A DNA stretch of 64,000 nt from Cinnamomum chago (GCA_038049695.1 CP142453.1:127261001-127325000), one strand, 5' to 3'. Positions 48,769 to 61,950 are shown, counted from the first letter of the stretch. A program made the numbers and translations. The notes: a model not told the origin generated them from the letters alone.

Positions 48769-49731
48769 GGGGATTTTGCCAAAAAAAAAATACTTTAGAT
48801 AACGAGTGGGCCAAAAGAAACACTTTAACCGACTGTGCACCAGAACAATCAGTTTGCCTGAAACAATGTTTTTTTTTAAAGAGTTTCAACTAGCGTCCCT
48901 AGGGACCTTATTTTTATTAATCTAAGGGTCCCTAGGGACCCTGAGACAGACATATATTAGAATAAAATAGGCGTTTTGCTCGTGTTTCGCTGTTAGGGCT
49001 TCACATACAGGTTCCTCTGCGCCCATTTCTTCCTCGAAAAACTTTGGTCCCCTCCAACATCTGTTCTGGCTGCTGCTCCTACTCATCGCTCTCCTACCGA
49101 CTGTAGTCCCCTCCCACACGTCTTTGTCGAAGGTTTTTGGCCTTTTTTGTGTCGTCTGGGCTGGATTGTCTTATAGGTTGGGCTGTTTGTTTGGTGGAGA
49201 ACATGAAAGTGCATTAAAGTCACCTCTTGAAGGTCATTCCCACCTCTTGAAGACCATTAAAGTTACATGCATTTGTTTGGTGGGGAACATTAAAGTGCAT
49301 ATGATACTCTGTTTGGGGTAGAGCAATGGAAATGTGAAGTTTGTATTTTGCCCTAAAACATGATTGCTTACCGTTGATAAACCCTTTTCATAATACCTAG
49401 TTGCACGTAACCATTTCTACATGCATCTCATTGTCTTCTTCCCCACAACATCCCATCATAAAAAAAAATAGACAGATATGGGCGCAGAGGAACTTATATG
49501 TAAGAAACTGACAGCGAAACACGAGCAAAACGCCTCTTTTATTCTAATTTGTGTCCGCCGCAGGGTCCCTAGGGACCCTTAACTTAATAAAAATAAGGTC
49601 CCTAGGGACGCTAGTTGAAACTCCTAAAAAAAACACCATTTCAGGCAAACTGATTTTTCTGGTGCACGGTTGGTTAAAGTGTTTGTTTTGGCCCACTGGT
49701 TATCTAAAGTATTTTTTTTGGTAAATTCCTC
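48769..49731. mobile_element. Non-autonomous Mutator-like element with about 270-bp inverted repeats
   Basis: Ends are GGGGATTTTGCCAAAA and (reverse complement) GAGGAATTTACCAAAA. The arms match over about 270 bp: TACTTTAGATAACNAGTGGG, AATCAGTTTGCCTGAAA, GTTTCAACTAGCGTCCCTAG, GGACCTTATTTTTATTAA, GGCGTTTTGCTCGTGTTTCG and TCCTCTGCGCCCAT all occur in both, inverted. TAGTTTTAA (48760-48768) and TAATTTTAA (49732-49740) form a 9-bp target duplication with one change, the length typical of Mutator-like elements. The middle (about 49040-49460) encodes no transposase; it holds two diverged copies of a TGTTTGGTGGNGAACAT segment. Confidence 0.85.
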
Positions 49732-49740
49732 TAATTTTAA

Positions 49741-51640
49741 ATAAAGAAGAAAATTTTAAAATTTTATACTTTTGATCTATAGCCTGTTATTATACAATAA
49801 AAATAGGCTTTACTTCACTCGTCCACCGTACCAGTGAAGTCACCAAACAAGCCAATGGTTCAATGAGGAAATTCCTCCTCTCTTCCTTCCTCGACCTGGG
49901 ACCATGCCCCCACAAAAAAAGGTACACTTGCACCCGCAAGAACCCGCAAGAGTCCCACTCCAAGATACGGTGGATGTGGGCAAAGTGGGACCCAGGCAAA
50001 CAAGGCCTTTGCCGGAGCGAGTCACTTGATGTTGATCTTCATAGTAACTGGAAGGGATTATATATGGCTCCAAGAACATTTTTTTTTTCGCTTGGTGGCG
50101 TAGTGGCCAGGATGTGATTCCCAATAAGTGGATTTATTTGAGGATTATTCTTATGTATTTCTTACGTAGATTATTAGCATGAAATTACTTCTTTTTAGTT
50201 ATAAGGCAAAAGCCTTGTATTTAGATTCAACTCCGGTGGCTCACCTCTTAAATAAACCACGGTTTGGAAATCAAAGTACTGCAAAATCCCAATGGGATGT
50301 TGTGAAGGAAGTTATGAAAAAATCATCACTTAAGTGCAATTGCACACCCAACTTTACTTTTTCTCAATTATATGCATCGATATACACCCATATCAATGTG
50401 AAATCCTTAACTATATAAATTTTTAGCGAGAAATCCTTATTCAAGTGGTAGTGAAGAATCATTAAATCTATAGAATTTTTGCGTGTTACCAAATATGCTC
50501 ATAAGGATTAGCCAAAGCCCACCTTTGCACGCTATTGTCACATTTAGATGAAGCTAAAGACAACTTGAATCGAGTTAAAAGAGGACAAGATGTTGAAGTT
50601 CATGGAAGGCCACGCACAAAATGGGTGAATTGGAGAACATGGACACAACTGGGGGGAAAAAGTGTAGATGCCGAACTTCATTGGTGCGCTTTGCAGCCTC
50701 ACTGGGGTAAATCAGCAAGACCTGATTAAGTCTCTGCCACCTTCTGACTCATTGAACCCTTTTCACATTTCTGCTTTGGGAAGACTTGAACTCACATGAG
50801 CAGGCTCAGCAATTAGTGGGGACTTCAATCATTGTGATAGTTATTGTTGGATTGATCGTGAGGGAAGGATGTTGTATGGGTGGGTTGAATTTGTAATAGT
50901 GGAGCCCATTGCACAAATTTAATGTGGGAGAGATAAACAATCCTTTCACCTTCATGGTATACAAAGATTAAATATTTTTCTAAGTTTTAGATGTGGACTA
51001 CTAACATGATGACTTCCATCACAAGAAACTAATTTGTTGACATTTTTAATAAATGGGTTTAGTTAAGGTTGAATTCATTCTTGCAATTCACCTGGTAACC
51101 AATCCAACCTGAATCTGACCTAAAGGGTTTAGGATTAATTGGGCTAGTTTCGGGTTGAGCATTCACTTGTTGGCCTCATTGCCCAACTTGATCCAACCAC
51201 TTTCCACTCCACGTTATAAAGTCAATGTAAAATGAGTGGGATCTCTGAGGGGTTTGAGGTTTTTTTTTTTTTTTTTAACTCCGGCCAAGGGTACTGGGAC
51301 CAAGAGAACTCACACAAGTGAAAAGAGTGGTATGTTCAGAGATCAAACATTGGGCAGCGGGTGACATGTGTGATTGCCAACCAAGGAACCTCTTACTATC
51401 GGTTTGAGCCATCTCAGTTGGGAGGTCAAGATATGCATGTGGATACCACCAATTTATTAACCAGTGTTTAAAATGTCAACTTCAACTTGTTGGATTTGAT
51501 TTAGGTCAAGAATGATCTGATAACGACTCCTTACCCCAATGATATGGAGTGACAGTTCTCGTTGGGAGGTCCAAACTTGGAACCTGACCTCCTTGAGTAT
51601 GTGAATTGCTAGTAGCTCATATGTGTGAGAGTCGCGTCCC
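49741..51640. other. Intergenic region without recognised gene
   Basis: Mostly AT-rich. A moderately GC-rich patch at 49800-50060 and an open frame at 50535-50729 do not resemble any family I know. A second copy of the repeat seen at 23329-23452 lies at 51258-51410. Confidence 0.45.
51258..51410 (-). mobile_element. Possible SINE or short interspersed repeat, copy 2
   Basis: Same order of segments as at 23329-23452, headed by a longer T run of about 17. See that entry for the shared motifs. Confidence 0.45.
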
Positions 51641-54600
51641 AAATTTTGAGATTCTTGGGACCCTCAGATTTTCAAAACGCGACGGTCCCATATTGAACGT
51701 GAGGGGTCAATCCTCTTAATAAGCATAATGTGGGAAATTTAAATCAACTAAATTAAATTAATGCATCAATGAAGATACTACTATAAATAAAGTTGAGCAA
51801 TGATGTTAAAGCTTAATAGTCTTAAAATATCCAAAGAAATATAACCTGGTCCATCTAAGTCACTACAATAAAAATGAAATCTAAATTGCTAAACAATGAT
51901 TCACTTCTTAAGCTTCACTCATCCCATCAAACTAAGATTCTTCATTATCGGGGGCAATCTCAACATCTGAAAAGAAATGATGATAATACATATATGAGCA
52001 AAAAGCCCCACAAGTAAACAAACTATGAAACTATAGCAAACGGTTATTCAATCAAGTGCTAGCACATTGGTACAATATGAGAGTGCGGATAATTTGATCA
52101 AATTCCAACAAAATGAGGTACTAAAGAAGCTGACATAATAACTTGATCAATGGTGTTAGGATTAATTTGTAACGATTTATGAGTTTTGTCACAATTTTTA
52201 AATCAATTATTCTAATTTAAGAAAAGGCATATCCTCGGTCACAATACACAAAAGTACCTATCAAATCTTGGACTAGGTACAATATGATCACATATATAAG
52301 GGCCCGAAGCCATAAGGAACTAGCTGCAGTCTAGTTATCAAGTACAAAGGGGTTCCCAGGCCCCAATGTCATACCCATAATGAGGGCTAAGTTCGCATTT
52401 GGGTTACCCCACATCGCGTTGCCCAATACGTTGGATGATGCCTTAAAGATCAAGGTTTACATTCAAGGGTAGACCATAAAACTCAGAATTCAGGTTTCTA
52501 AGCAAAATATGATTTGGAGCATTTTTCCAATATAATTGGAATTGTGTCATAATTTTGAAGTCCAACCATGATATAAATATTTCTAGCAAGGATTCAAGTC
52601 AAAATTCCTATATCTCACGGTAGCATCAAATGAACATGGAACAAGTTCAATAATTACAATTTTGATCATTGATGAGTACAAAATTTAGTTCATAAAGGTA
52701 CAGTTATAATAATAAAATCAATATCCCTAAATAAGCTAAGATGCCAGGACCGGGTCCCACATGAAACCGGAGGATTGTATATCAGTTTAACATATTGGAA
52801 AGCAAGGGTTAGAAAACTCTAACTACTAGAGGACCATTGTAAGGTTATTTGCCTCGATTAGCGGTAGATGATGGATTTAACCTGGCCTGACTCGAATGCT
52901 TTGGTGACTCGGTTTGGGCCCCCGTTAATGGTGGATCACAATTGAATTAGCGATGGGGTTTGAAGACTGGATTCATGCACCAATTGTTTGACTTGGGTCA
53001 GGCTTGAGTATGGGTCATGTGTGATGAGCTAATACATATTGCCTTTGGGTTCAGGTTACTAAGTAGTGCAAGTGGACCCTGTATCGGATTTATACATGCT
53101 TATGAGCCAAGAGGATTGGGCTTGGAACAATGAATTGTGTGTTAAGATAGTGAGTGTGCCCAAAGTATTGGGTCAAGAACTTGGGCCTACTTATCATGAG
53201 CGAACCCTATATACTAGGTGAACTAAGGATAGTGGGCCGAAGTAATACTCAGTTTGACAATATCTCCTTACGACCAGGACCACAGTTGAGTGAACCAAGG
53301 TACAAATGAATTAAAGTATAGGTAGAGACATTATAAAATTAGGCCCAACTCATATAGATAATGCAAGTGGACCTCACAATTTAAATTGATTTCATCATGC
53401 GTGTCAAATGGTCCAAGCATAATGGGCCTCATATCTCAATTGAGCTAGATTAATTTATGAGGATAAAACAATATGTAATTAGGTTGAGATAGCCTGAGTT
53501 TATTGCAAGGTGGCCATTGATGTTCATTTGGTAGAGTGAGGAAAAGATGAGCAGGTTGTGTTCATCAGGGTAGGTTGGTCACAGGTTCATTTCCATACAT
53601 TGACTAGATAAGTTTTGGGTTGAAATATATGTTATTAGTTTAAGGCTTTAACTGATGGGTATGACTACTGGGTGTGCAAGCTGGAGTGGGTTGGACCTAG
53701 ATTATGAGAGACCGGTCTATTCTAGTGGATTTCACATGGCTGAATGATGATGGGCGGCTTAGATTGGTTAGTGGTGTTTGATTGAGAGATGATAAGAAAC
53801 GAGATAGAGAGAAATATTGGCAAGATAGGTTTAGATCAGGTGAAACTGGAAGTGGGTCCAGATTCACAAGTGGAGAGGAAGAAGAAAGGTCTTTATCTAC
53901 AACTGTGATGGAGAAAAGGAATTAGCTCAGATGGGCAGGGATGATAGAGAACTGAGATGGAGAAAATGGTGGGTTTGGATGCCACAGAGCATATGGAAAA
54001 TAGAAGGGAAAATAGAAGGGAAAATAGAGACAAGAAAGATGATGGAGGCTGGGCCTTGAGGTTTTGTAGGTGAGCCTAGGTGGAAAGGGACTAGATTTGA
54101 ATGATGTATAGGTATGCATGGTTGCTGGAATCAAGAGACAATGCACTGACTGGGTTGTATGAGGTTCATTGGTGGCCAAGTGAAGGTGGGTGCAGTCTAC
54201 AACTTCTCAAGCTTTATTGATGGTGATAAGGAGAAGTTGGGCCCGGGCTTATGAAGTGGGTGGCGAAAGAGATGGAACGGATGGTGAAACCGGCTGATGT
54301 AGGGACAGTGGTAATTGCTAATGGTGTAAATAAAATGTAACATCAACTAGGAAATAAATATAACCAAATAACACCACAATATGAAAGAAACAAGGAAGGA
54401 GAATAAACATTATAGTAGTAACAAAAAGGAGTTTAAGGGAATTTTTTTTTACCAAATTGAGAAGAGAACCTTGCTTGGAAAAGAGGTTCGTATGACAAGA
54501 AAAGAGATTGAAAGGTAGTGTGGGAAAAATGGGTTGTGCAAGTAAGATCCCTCTAAATGAGGAAGAGAGAGAGTTTTAGTGGGAGGGAAGATCGTGACGG

Positions 54601-54900
54601 TGGAGAGAGTGCTCTAACTGACAATATCCACAATATGGGATTCCATTTTGATTGGGTCTAATTTCCTTATGAAACCAAGCATACTGAGATTTATCTCCAC
54701 CGTCAATATTGGATTCCACACAAAATATGATGAAATTACACCAACAACAACTAATTTAATTCGAGAAATGGGTGGGTCCAAACATGTTTTAATCTATGAT
54801 CAAAATTAAATAGCAAAAACAATAATAATAATAATCACAATAAATACGTAGGGATTGGTTCCTTACAGTGAGTTATGTCTCATCCAAGTTCTCAGCAGCA
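51641..54900. other. Long non-coding stretch, probably old repeat DNA
   Basis: No open frame of note and no recognised domain. A partly inverted pair, GTCGCGTCCCAAATTTTGAG / TTCAAAACGCGACGGTCCC, lies at 51640-51690, and GAAAATAGAAGG is repeated at 53995-54025. The even base composition and dispersed-looking text suggest a decayed transposon, but I cannot name ends or a family. Confidence 0.35.
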
Positions 54901-55124
54901 TCTAGTATTATAATAATAAACAAGATCTGAATCCCAAGTGCAAATAGCTGTGAAACATGTTGCTTTGAACCTTTTCTACCCTTCTTCTCGGATCTCAGTC
55001 CTCTCCATCTTCTCAGCTATCTTCTCACTCACTTCAAATCCCTCCAAAACTCAAATCTTTTAAAACAACAGACCACCCTGAAATTCTCAAGAAGCTCATC
55101 TCAGCTTCTTTCAATTCCTCTCCA

Positions 55125-56431
55125 ATGTCTGAACCCTTCTCCACCAAATCTGAACTCATTCAAGAATCAAGCAGCTTAGAGGGTCCACCTTCCACTTCCA
55201 GACATTTGCAACAACCCAATCTACCATTGGAGACGATCCCGTCATTTTCAGTGTATAACATAAGAGCTGGAGATGGAGAAGGTGATGGGTTAGGGAGGAC
55301 ACTTACTATTGGAGATAAAAACATCATTTCAGAGTTCAGTTTCTCTAATGAGAAAGGTATGAGCTTGCTCGAGGGAGTAGAAGAAACTGAGGAAAACTCT
55401 TCCAGTGTTTTCGATGGAGCAATTGAAACGCCACCCCTGTATATTGCAATGGGACTTGGAGCTGATGTTTGTGAGCTGCCATCAGCTGTGATTGGAGATG
55501 AGGTCAGTGGACCAAGTGAGTTTCTGTTGGGGGATTCAAATGGAAGCAGCAGTGGGTCTGAAGTTGAGGAGTATTATAAGAGAATGATTGAAGAAAATCC
55601 CTGTAATCCTCTGTTTCTGAAGAACTATGCCCAGTTCCTTTATCAGGTGAGAACCACAATATTACACTCCTTCATGACTTGGAATGGTCTTTTACAATGT
55701 CTTCTTTCCCTTGAAACTTTTGAGGTAATTTTGTGTCTATGTCACAGTCCAAGGGAGATCTTGAGGGAGCAGAGGTATACTACTCACGCACAATTCTTCT
55801 GGAACCAAGCAATGGTGAAACCTTATCCCAGTATGCTAAATTAATCTGGGATCGGCATTACGATCTTAAAAAAGCTTCGAGCTACTTCCAACAAGCAGTT
55901 GAAGCAGCTCCTACGGATAGGTACTATATTAATTAAATCTCTGCTTCTTTTTAAGTATTTACAAACCAGGCTCTGTTTATACCCAGGTTCATGTATTATA
56001 TGAAAACAAGGCTAAAAAATAAGAAGGCCATTGAATATGTATAGGATCTTACACCCCATTGAGCTACCACTTATCCCAAAACCAATACCACTTGTAGGAT
56101 CCTACTCCCCATTGAGTTACCACTTATCCCAAAACCAATTGGTGATAGGAAACGGCACAACAATAGTTTTATGGTGAGGGCTCCGGCTCCGGCTCGATTA
56201 CAATTATAACCGCTGAGAAGCAAGGGTGGACGTTGACCTCAACAATATGCACTCTACCTTTTCTATGTTAAAATACAAAACCCTGTTTTAAAATAATGAC
56301 AAATTTTCAGTTTCTGTTGTGACAGTGATGTTCTTGCAGCATATGCTAGTTTTCTTTGGGAAACAGAGGATAAGGAAGGTGAAGAAGATGTTAGGTACCA
56401 AGCTATAGTGGGTGCATCTTCAAACAGTTAA
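55125..56431 (+). CDS. TPR-like superfamily protein (At5g20190/At1g80130 type)
   Basis: Exons 55125-55646, 55748-55920 and 56326-56431 join in phase to a complete 266-residue protein ending TAA at 56429-56431. The first 140 residues are acidic and Ser-rich, without a known domain. From about residue 145 come three TPR-like helix pairs: VEEYYKRMIEENPCNPLFLK then NYAQFLYQ; KGDLEGAEVYYSRTILLEPS then LSQYAKLIWDRHYDLKKASS; and YFQQAVEAAPTDSDVLAAYA then SFLWETEDKE. Exon borders fall close to repeat borders. Plant homologues are small, stress- or nutrient-responsive proteins of largely unknown function that probably act as protein-interaction scaffolds. The start at 55125 (MSEPFSTKSELIQ) is the first ATG of the frame. 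The second intron carries a tandem duplication. The C-terminus is shorter and less acidic than in the relatives I recall. Confidence 0.88.
56030..56145. repeat. Two-copy tandem duplication in intron 2 of the TPR-like gene
   Basis: TAGGATCTTACACCCCATTG followed by AGCTACCACTTATCCCAAAA and CCAAT is repeated about 58 bases on with four or five changes. Confidence 0.85.
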
Positions 56432-59400
56432 AGAGGTGTACCGGATAGAAGATCGGTTGCATGTTGGTTTATTAATGGAAGACTATTTTGGAATAGCGTA
56501 AATCTTTCTATTATGTTCTTCTTATATGCCTAATTGTTAGTTAGCCGTATTCTGGCCTCTAGAATGGTGAACAAGTTCTGGAGTTTCATTTACTAGGGAT
56601 GTTTATGGACACAATTTAAAATCAAGCTCTGAATTTGAATCCGGCATGGGCCATTCGGATCTTGAAAAGTGATTGCCAACTCATTCATTGTTATGTTCAG
56701 CTTCATCTTCATATGTCACTAACAACTGGAATTGTTCATCAAAGGGACAAACCATATACTAATTGTAGCTTAAACAGTGGTTAGTTTTGTAATACCTGGA
56801 TTCAGTTTGTCATTTTATAACTTCATCAATTCAAACTGGGTAATTGCTGTTTCAACTTTTTTTTTTTTTAATTCATAACCAGTCAAGAACTGATTTTGTC
56901 AGAAAAACTTAAAATGGAATACTTTAATTTGATGGGCTGGATGATCAAAATAAATCATCATCGATCTAGACTACATTACCACTTGGTTTGCTAGTATATA
57001 TTGAGGATCATGTATCACAAAATATCACTACCATTTTGAAACACTGCACTATTTCAAGAGACCGTGAACAATTTACTAGTGACTAGGGATGTCAAAGTAA
57101 TGCTGCTGTACAGTTCATAAAAATCAAGATCATTTTTCTCTCTGCTATTTCCATGGCTTCACAAGAGTCTTTCATACAAGCAATCCAGTCAGAGGACCAC
57201 AATTTTTTTTTTTAACATGCTTGTGCATTAAAAGATGATATATGTATATATAGCTTGATCTGCAAATGAACTGTCACCTGAAATAAGCAAGGAAAACCAA
57301 CTGCAAGAAAAAAGGCAAAGATCACACACCAAAAACACAAGATTGAAAGTGCTAAAACAATGTTGCTGCCTCTCATCAGCGCTTAACTCTAAAATCAATA
57401 GAAAAATACACAAAGCATGATTATATTTACACAAAGATAGGTGGTTGAATTTGTAGAAATAGACTTAAATCATATTTGATCAATCAAGCTTGTAGAAAAT
57501 GCTTTAGCTAGCTTATTAAAAAAGCGTTAGTTCGGAATGAAGTGCTGGACACATCATAGGAGCATCAGTAATCTTTAGAAAATTTGAAGTTGCCAATGTT
57601 CAATATAAAGAAGTGCTCAGCAGTTTGAGAGGGAAAGGACAGATAAAGGAATACTTTACCATGTCACTCAACTAATTAACCCAGATTTATGAACCTAAAA
57701 GAAAGGATAACCTTCTTCTCTATTATAAACTTCAGTATTTGATAAGTGCACTTGCCAAAAGCAACAGATATTGATGAAAAGTCCATACAGCACATAAATT
57801 TCCAGATATTTGAGCAAGATGAACACATGAAAGCATGTACTCTAGCAATAGCCAACCCCCCTGCTCTAGGAAACAAACCTTATTTCAGATGGCCCAATAT
57901 TTATAATAACAGGTTCCAGAAGAAATGACATAAAGAAAAGGATTTTGAGATATAGAAACCGATCATTAGGCATTGGATTAATATGAAACTGTTTGAGAGA
58001 GACATATGTAGAGCTCACAGTGTGACATCCACACCTGATGAAAAGTGTCTATTCCCAATTACCATCAAGAAGTGTAAATTAGAAGAAAAGAAAAATCAAA
58101 ATAACACATCTGAATCAAATGGCCTAAATGTTTAGGACATCATAAAATCAAGTTCACTGCACTCCACCTGCATCAAGTAATCGCATTCGTCTATTTTCCA
58201 CTATATCCAATGGTAAATAAAAAGAATAAAAAAGATCGATTTCAATATATCTAAATCATTTCCCATGAATTGAAAGGATAAGATCTAATAGAAATCGAAA
58301 CTAATATATCTAAACAAAAGTTTGAAGAAATAGAAAGGAAAAGGCTAGAAATGAAAGAAACTTGGGAGATCAATCCGAAACTTCTAGCTGGGGACTGAGG
58401 TGGTTGAATTAACTGCAGGTATAAATTGAAATTGAGGCTGTCAAAAACATTGGCTTTTGGCTTCACACGTCGCGCGAATTTTTACAAATCCGAAAACTTA
58501 AAACCTAAGGCAACATATGCATGATGATAATATAGATTATTGGATAATTAGGAGACTTTCAATAGAAATTTTCATATTAGACTCTTATTACTTTCTCAAT
58601 CAATGGTCAAAATTGATTTAACCCAGTCAAAATCAAAATTGAGAGGTCAAAATTAGAGCCCCTGCTAAGCATTACAAGCAATCGATGATATTTGAAAACG
58701 GAAAAAATCAATCACATTTGCAATATAAAAACTACACATGCGCGCGCACACATACTGCCCAAAACCTTGGATGCACGACAATAAATAAAGGAGATGGAGA
58801 AAGAAATAGAAGATTTCTCTATTTCTTTTGTACTATTATCACCTTATGTAAACTCGCAGTTATAGCATAATGGCAGCCACCATATAGACAAAAAGATGAG
58901 TTATTTGTTGGTTTGTATGAATCTTGGGCATTGTAGATTGTAGCAACCTCCTTTAGCTGACTACAACCATCGGTAAGAAAATTAGATAAAAAAAACATAT
59001 GAATCAATATATTTGATGAGATAAAAATAAAACACCACAAGAAATCACCTACAATAATTGCATATTAAGAGAGGGCTAAGATCACTGAATTTTATGGCCA
59101 TAGCTCAATGTGGATCACAATAGAGTGACTGAAACTTAGTTACTGACAGCCCAAAATACAGACACAGGCATTTTATTATCTCTGAAGACATTATCACACA
59201 CCTGAGAATTCCAAGTCAATATGCGAAAGTTCGATAAATAAAATAAAATTTTTTCAAATGCACATCAAGATGCATTATCACAATAATTGTAGGGAAATAT
59301 ACAATGTGTGGTGCTGTATCACACCAACTCAAGGTGGCATTGTGTGTGTACCTTAATGAAAAAACATCCATGTTTGATGTTTTATAATAATGGCACTCCA

Positions 59401-59882
59401 AATTAATTAGGAGATTTTGGTAGGATTGACATTTTACCATCAGTCTTGAGGGTTTGTTACAATAATTGCTCTGTTTTTTTTTTCCCTCTGTATAGCTGAT
59501 TATCTTCTACAGTCTCTATAGCGGCTATAGCTGATCCTTTTTGTTATTTTGGGTGCTTACTTTTATAAGCCTATGTATCTCTTTCCTCCTATAATCTAAT
59601 ATGCTTTTGCCATCCTGCCAAAACAAAGAAAAAGGATAAAAGAAACAGAAAGAAAGATGACATGTGAGCTTGATGAATTGACTCGATGGGTCACCCAGTT
59701 CTCACTTAGGCTAATTGAATGAGTTTGACTCGGTTGAGTTCAACTCACTATGAGTTGGACTTGGTCGAACTCACCCGAGTTATTAAACCTAATGACCCAA
59801 TCTATTTTCTCACCAATAGGATATAGGATGTCAATCCTGTCAGCAATGGCTGGCCCAAGCTTAAAAGAACTGGCTCTTACAG
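56432..59882. other. Intergenic region downstream of the TPR-like gene
   Basis: The TPR gene's 3' UTR lies at the left. Open frames at 57746-57928 (+), 58251-58466 (-) and 58819-59040 (-) have fairly mixed composition but no family I recognise and no matching splice partners, so none is called. Confidence 0.45.
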
Positions 59883-60802
59883 TAGGGATGAAAGTGGGCC
59901 GGGCCGAGCCGGGCTTTGACAGGCCCTAGGCTCGGCCCTAGTATTTTTCAGTAAGCCCTAGCTCGGCCCTAACCCTAGAGGGCCTCAAAAATCCTGGCTC
60001 GGGCTCGGCCCTTATTAAGTTATGAGGCCCTAGGGCCGGCCCTTTGAGCCTGGCTCGATTGAGGCCCTAGGCTCGGCTCGTGAGCTCGACCCGTTTTATA
60101 ATGATATAGTACTAGCTGAAAGAAAATATTTTCAGGAAAAAAAATCCTGTAGGAATTCAAAGAAATCTGCATATGCAAACCAGAACAAAAAAAAATGGTC
60201 AAATGCATGCATTCATCCCATATTCCCATTCTCATAATTTGGATTGCAGCACTAAAATTAACTAAAATAAGAAAGAGTTCATAAAAGCAAAGGGAGCCTA
60301 GTTCCAACACTCCATAATAGTTCAATGTTAATGTAGGTTAGCATCATTAAACTCCAACAATAATACAAATCAAATTAAACTCCAATAGCATCATAGAAAA
60401 AAATAAAGTATTCGACTAACATCATAAAATAAAGTTTTCATCATCACCAGCATCACCTATAACAACAAGAATAGAGCCTTGTTAATAAATAATAATAACA
60501 ACAAATGAAAGATTGTTTCAAAGTTACAAGACTTAAAAACTGGGCAGCCGTTGGTTGGATCCACTTTAATGATCCAACAGTTCCCACTTGACCTGAATAA
60601 ATCCTTATATATAATATATGTATTATAATATATATGTAGGCCCTAGGGCTTACGAGCCGGGCTTCATCAAGCCCTAGCTCGGTCCGTTTAAGAAAACGGG
60701 CCTCCTACTAGGCCCTAGCTCGGCTCTTTTGTCTTTTGAGCCGAGCTCGGGCCGAGCCTATAACGGGCCGTCCGCGGGCGGCCTGGCCCACTTTCACCCC
60801 TA
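59883..60802. mobile_element. GC-rich-ended hAT-type non-autonomous element, 920 bp
   Basis: The ends TAGGGATGAAAGTGGGCC and (reverse complement) TAGGGGTGAAAGTGGGCC match at 17 of 18 positions. Both ends are followed by many AGGCCCTAG / GGCTCGGCCC motifs in opposite orientations, while the middle is AT-rich. The form fits hAT-type elements like those at 23874 and 28975, but TCTTACAG before and GGCCCAGC after do not match, so a target duplication is not visible. No transposase is encoded. Confidence 0.65.
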
Positions 60803-61837
60803 GGCCCAGCTCATCAGTCTTGGACCGGCCTGTTCAAAGTCTGGGCTTCAGGGAACTAGTCCTCAGTACCTTTTCAAATTAGTCTCAAACGTCCACGGGC
60901 CGATTGTTGCTTGATCCATGGTTTAGGGTTTTCATCCAGTGAATCTTATCCCCTTAGATGGATCGATCTCAAATATGGGTCCATGGATGTGTCCATTGAT
61001 TGCCAAACTATTATCCTGACCAACTTTTAGACACTGTAATCAAATTCTCGCCATCTTTCAGTCCATTTGATCTTTCATACATGGCCATCCACCCCAAAGC
61101 CAGCCAAACATAGATCACCCATCAATAAGGGCTGCCTCGGAGAATTTTATCCGACTGGATGTCAGCATGTGAATGTCCCAATATGCGTCTTTAATTCTAA
61201 TTTAGGGGATTTTCATTCTATGATGGGGCATGCCACTTCGACATCCCTAGGATTAGATCATTCGTTTACAGACATTCTCATGTGAAATAATTTCGCAAGC
61301 TGCACATGGACCGGCTAAAGGTAGCTTGGGTCGGTTAGACCTAGATGTTCCACTTGAAAAGATTCACTATTGATGACCCACATTGTTCAAATCACACTTG
61401 GTGTCCATCATTTTCATGGTAGCATTATCTCATCTATCTTTTGTGTGGGCTTTTATGAGTAAACCCGTAGCTCTCCAGTCTAGCTTATTAAATTCTCCAA
61501 GGCCTTTGAGTGTGGTAGGGACTTGTAAGTTGTACCTCTACTTCTACTTTATTTCACCAGCTCATTTTCCTAAATAGAAGAGGCAAGTCAATTAGTACTT
61601 TCTTTTTTTAGTAAAAGCCAATTAGTACTTGGTTTTCTCAATGGAAACTTTATTTGAAATAAATGGATGAGATTAACAGCCACCTCCATTTGATGGGTCA
61701 GTCTTATTTGTAGACTTCTGATTGAATGAAGAATGAATGAAGCAACTTTTTGGGGGAAGCTAAGCCATTGGTTGACCAGATGAAGCTTTTTCATTACCTA
61801 ACGACCTAATGAAAGGAGAAGGGGCGGAAAATAGGAA

Positions 61838-61950
61838 TGGCCTATTGGTAAGGCATCCTGCGCCCATCCCTTCCACTAAGAATCGATCATTGGTGGGACG
61901 TTTGAATCTCCTTCCTCTTCGCGAGTGAGCTAAAAAAGAAAAAGAAAAGA
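61838..61950 (+). mobile_element. Possible tRNA-derived SINE fragment
   Basis: A-box-like GGCCTATTGGTAAGGCATCC, B-box-like GGGACGTTTGAATCTCC, then an A-rich tail. Its second half resembles 37100-37145. No target duplication fixed. Confidence 0.4.

Noticed and set aside
50535-50729. A 64-codon frame with mixed composition (MSHLDEAKDNLNRVKRGQ...)
   Set aside because: No family recognised, no splice partners and no promoter context; kept as intergenic.
58819-59040. Possible exon with Cys and Tyr residues on the minus strand
   Set aside because: There is a weak donor-like GTGATA only, no neighbouring exon in phase and no family match.
60020-60325. A 101-codon minus-strand frame
   Set aside because: It starts in the middle and ends in the GC-rich terminal repeats of the hAT-type element; not a gene.
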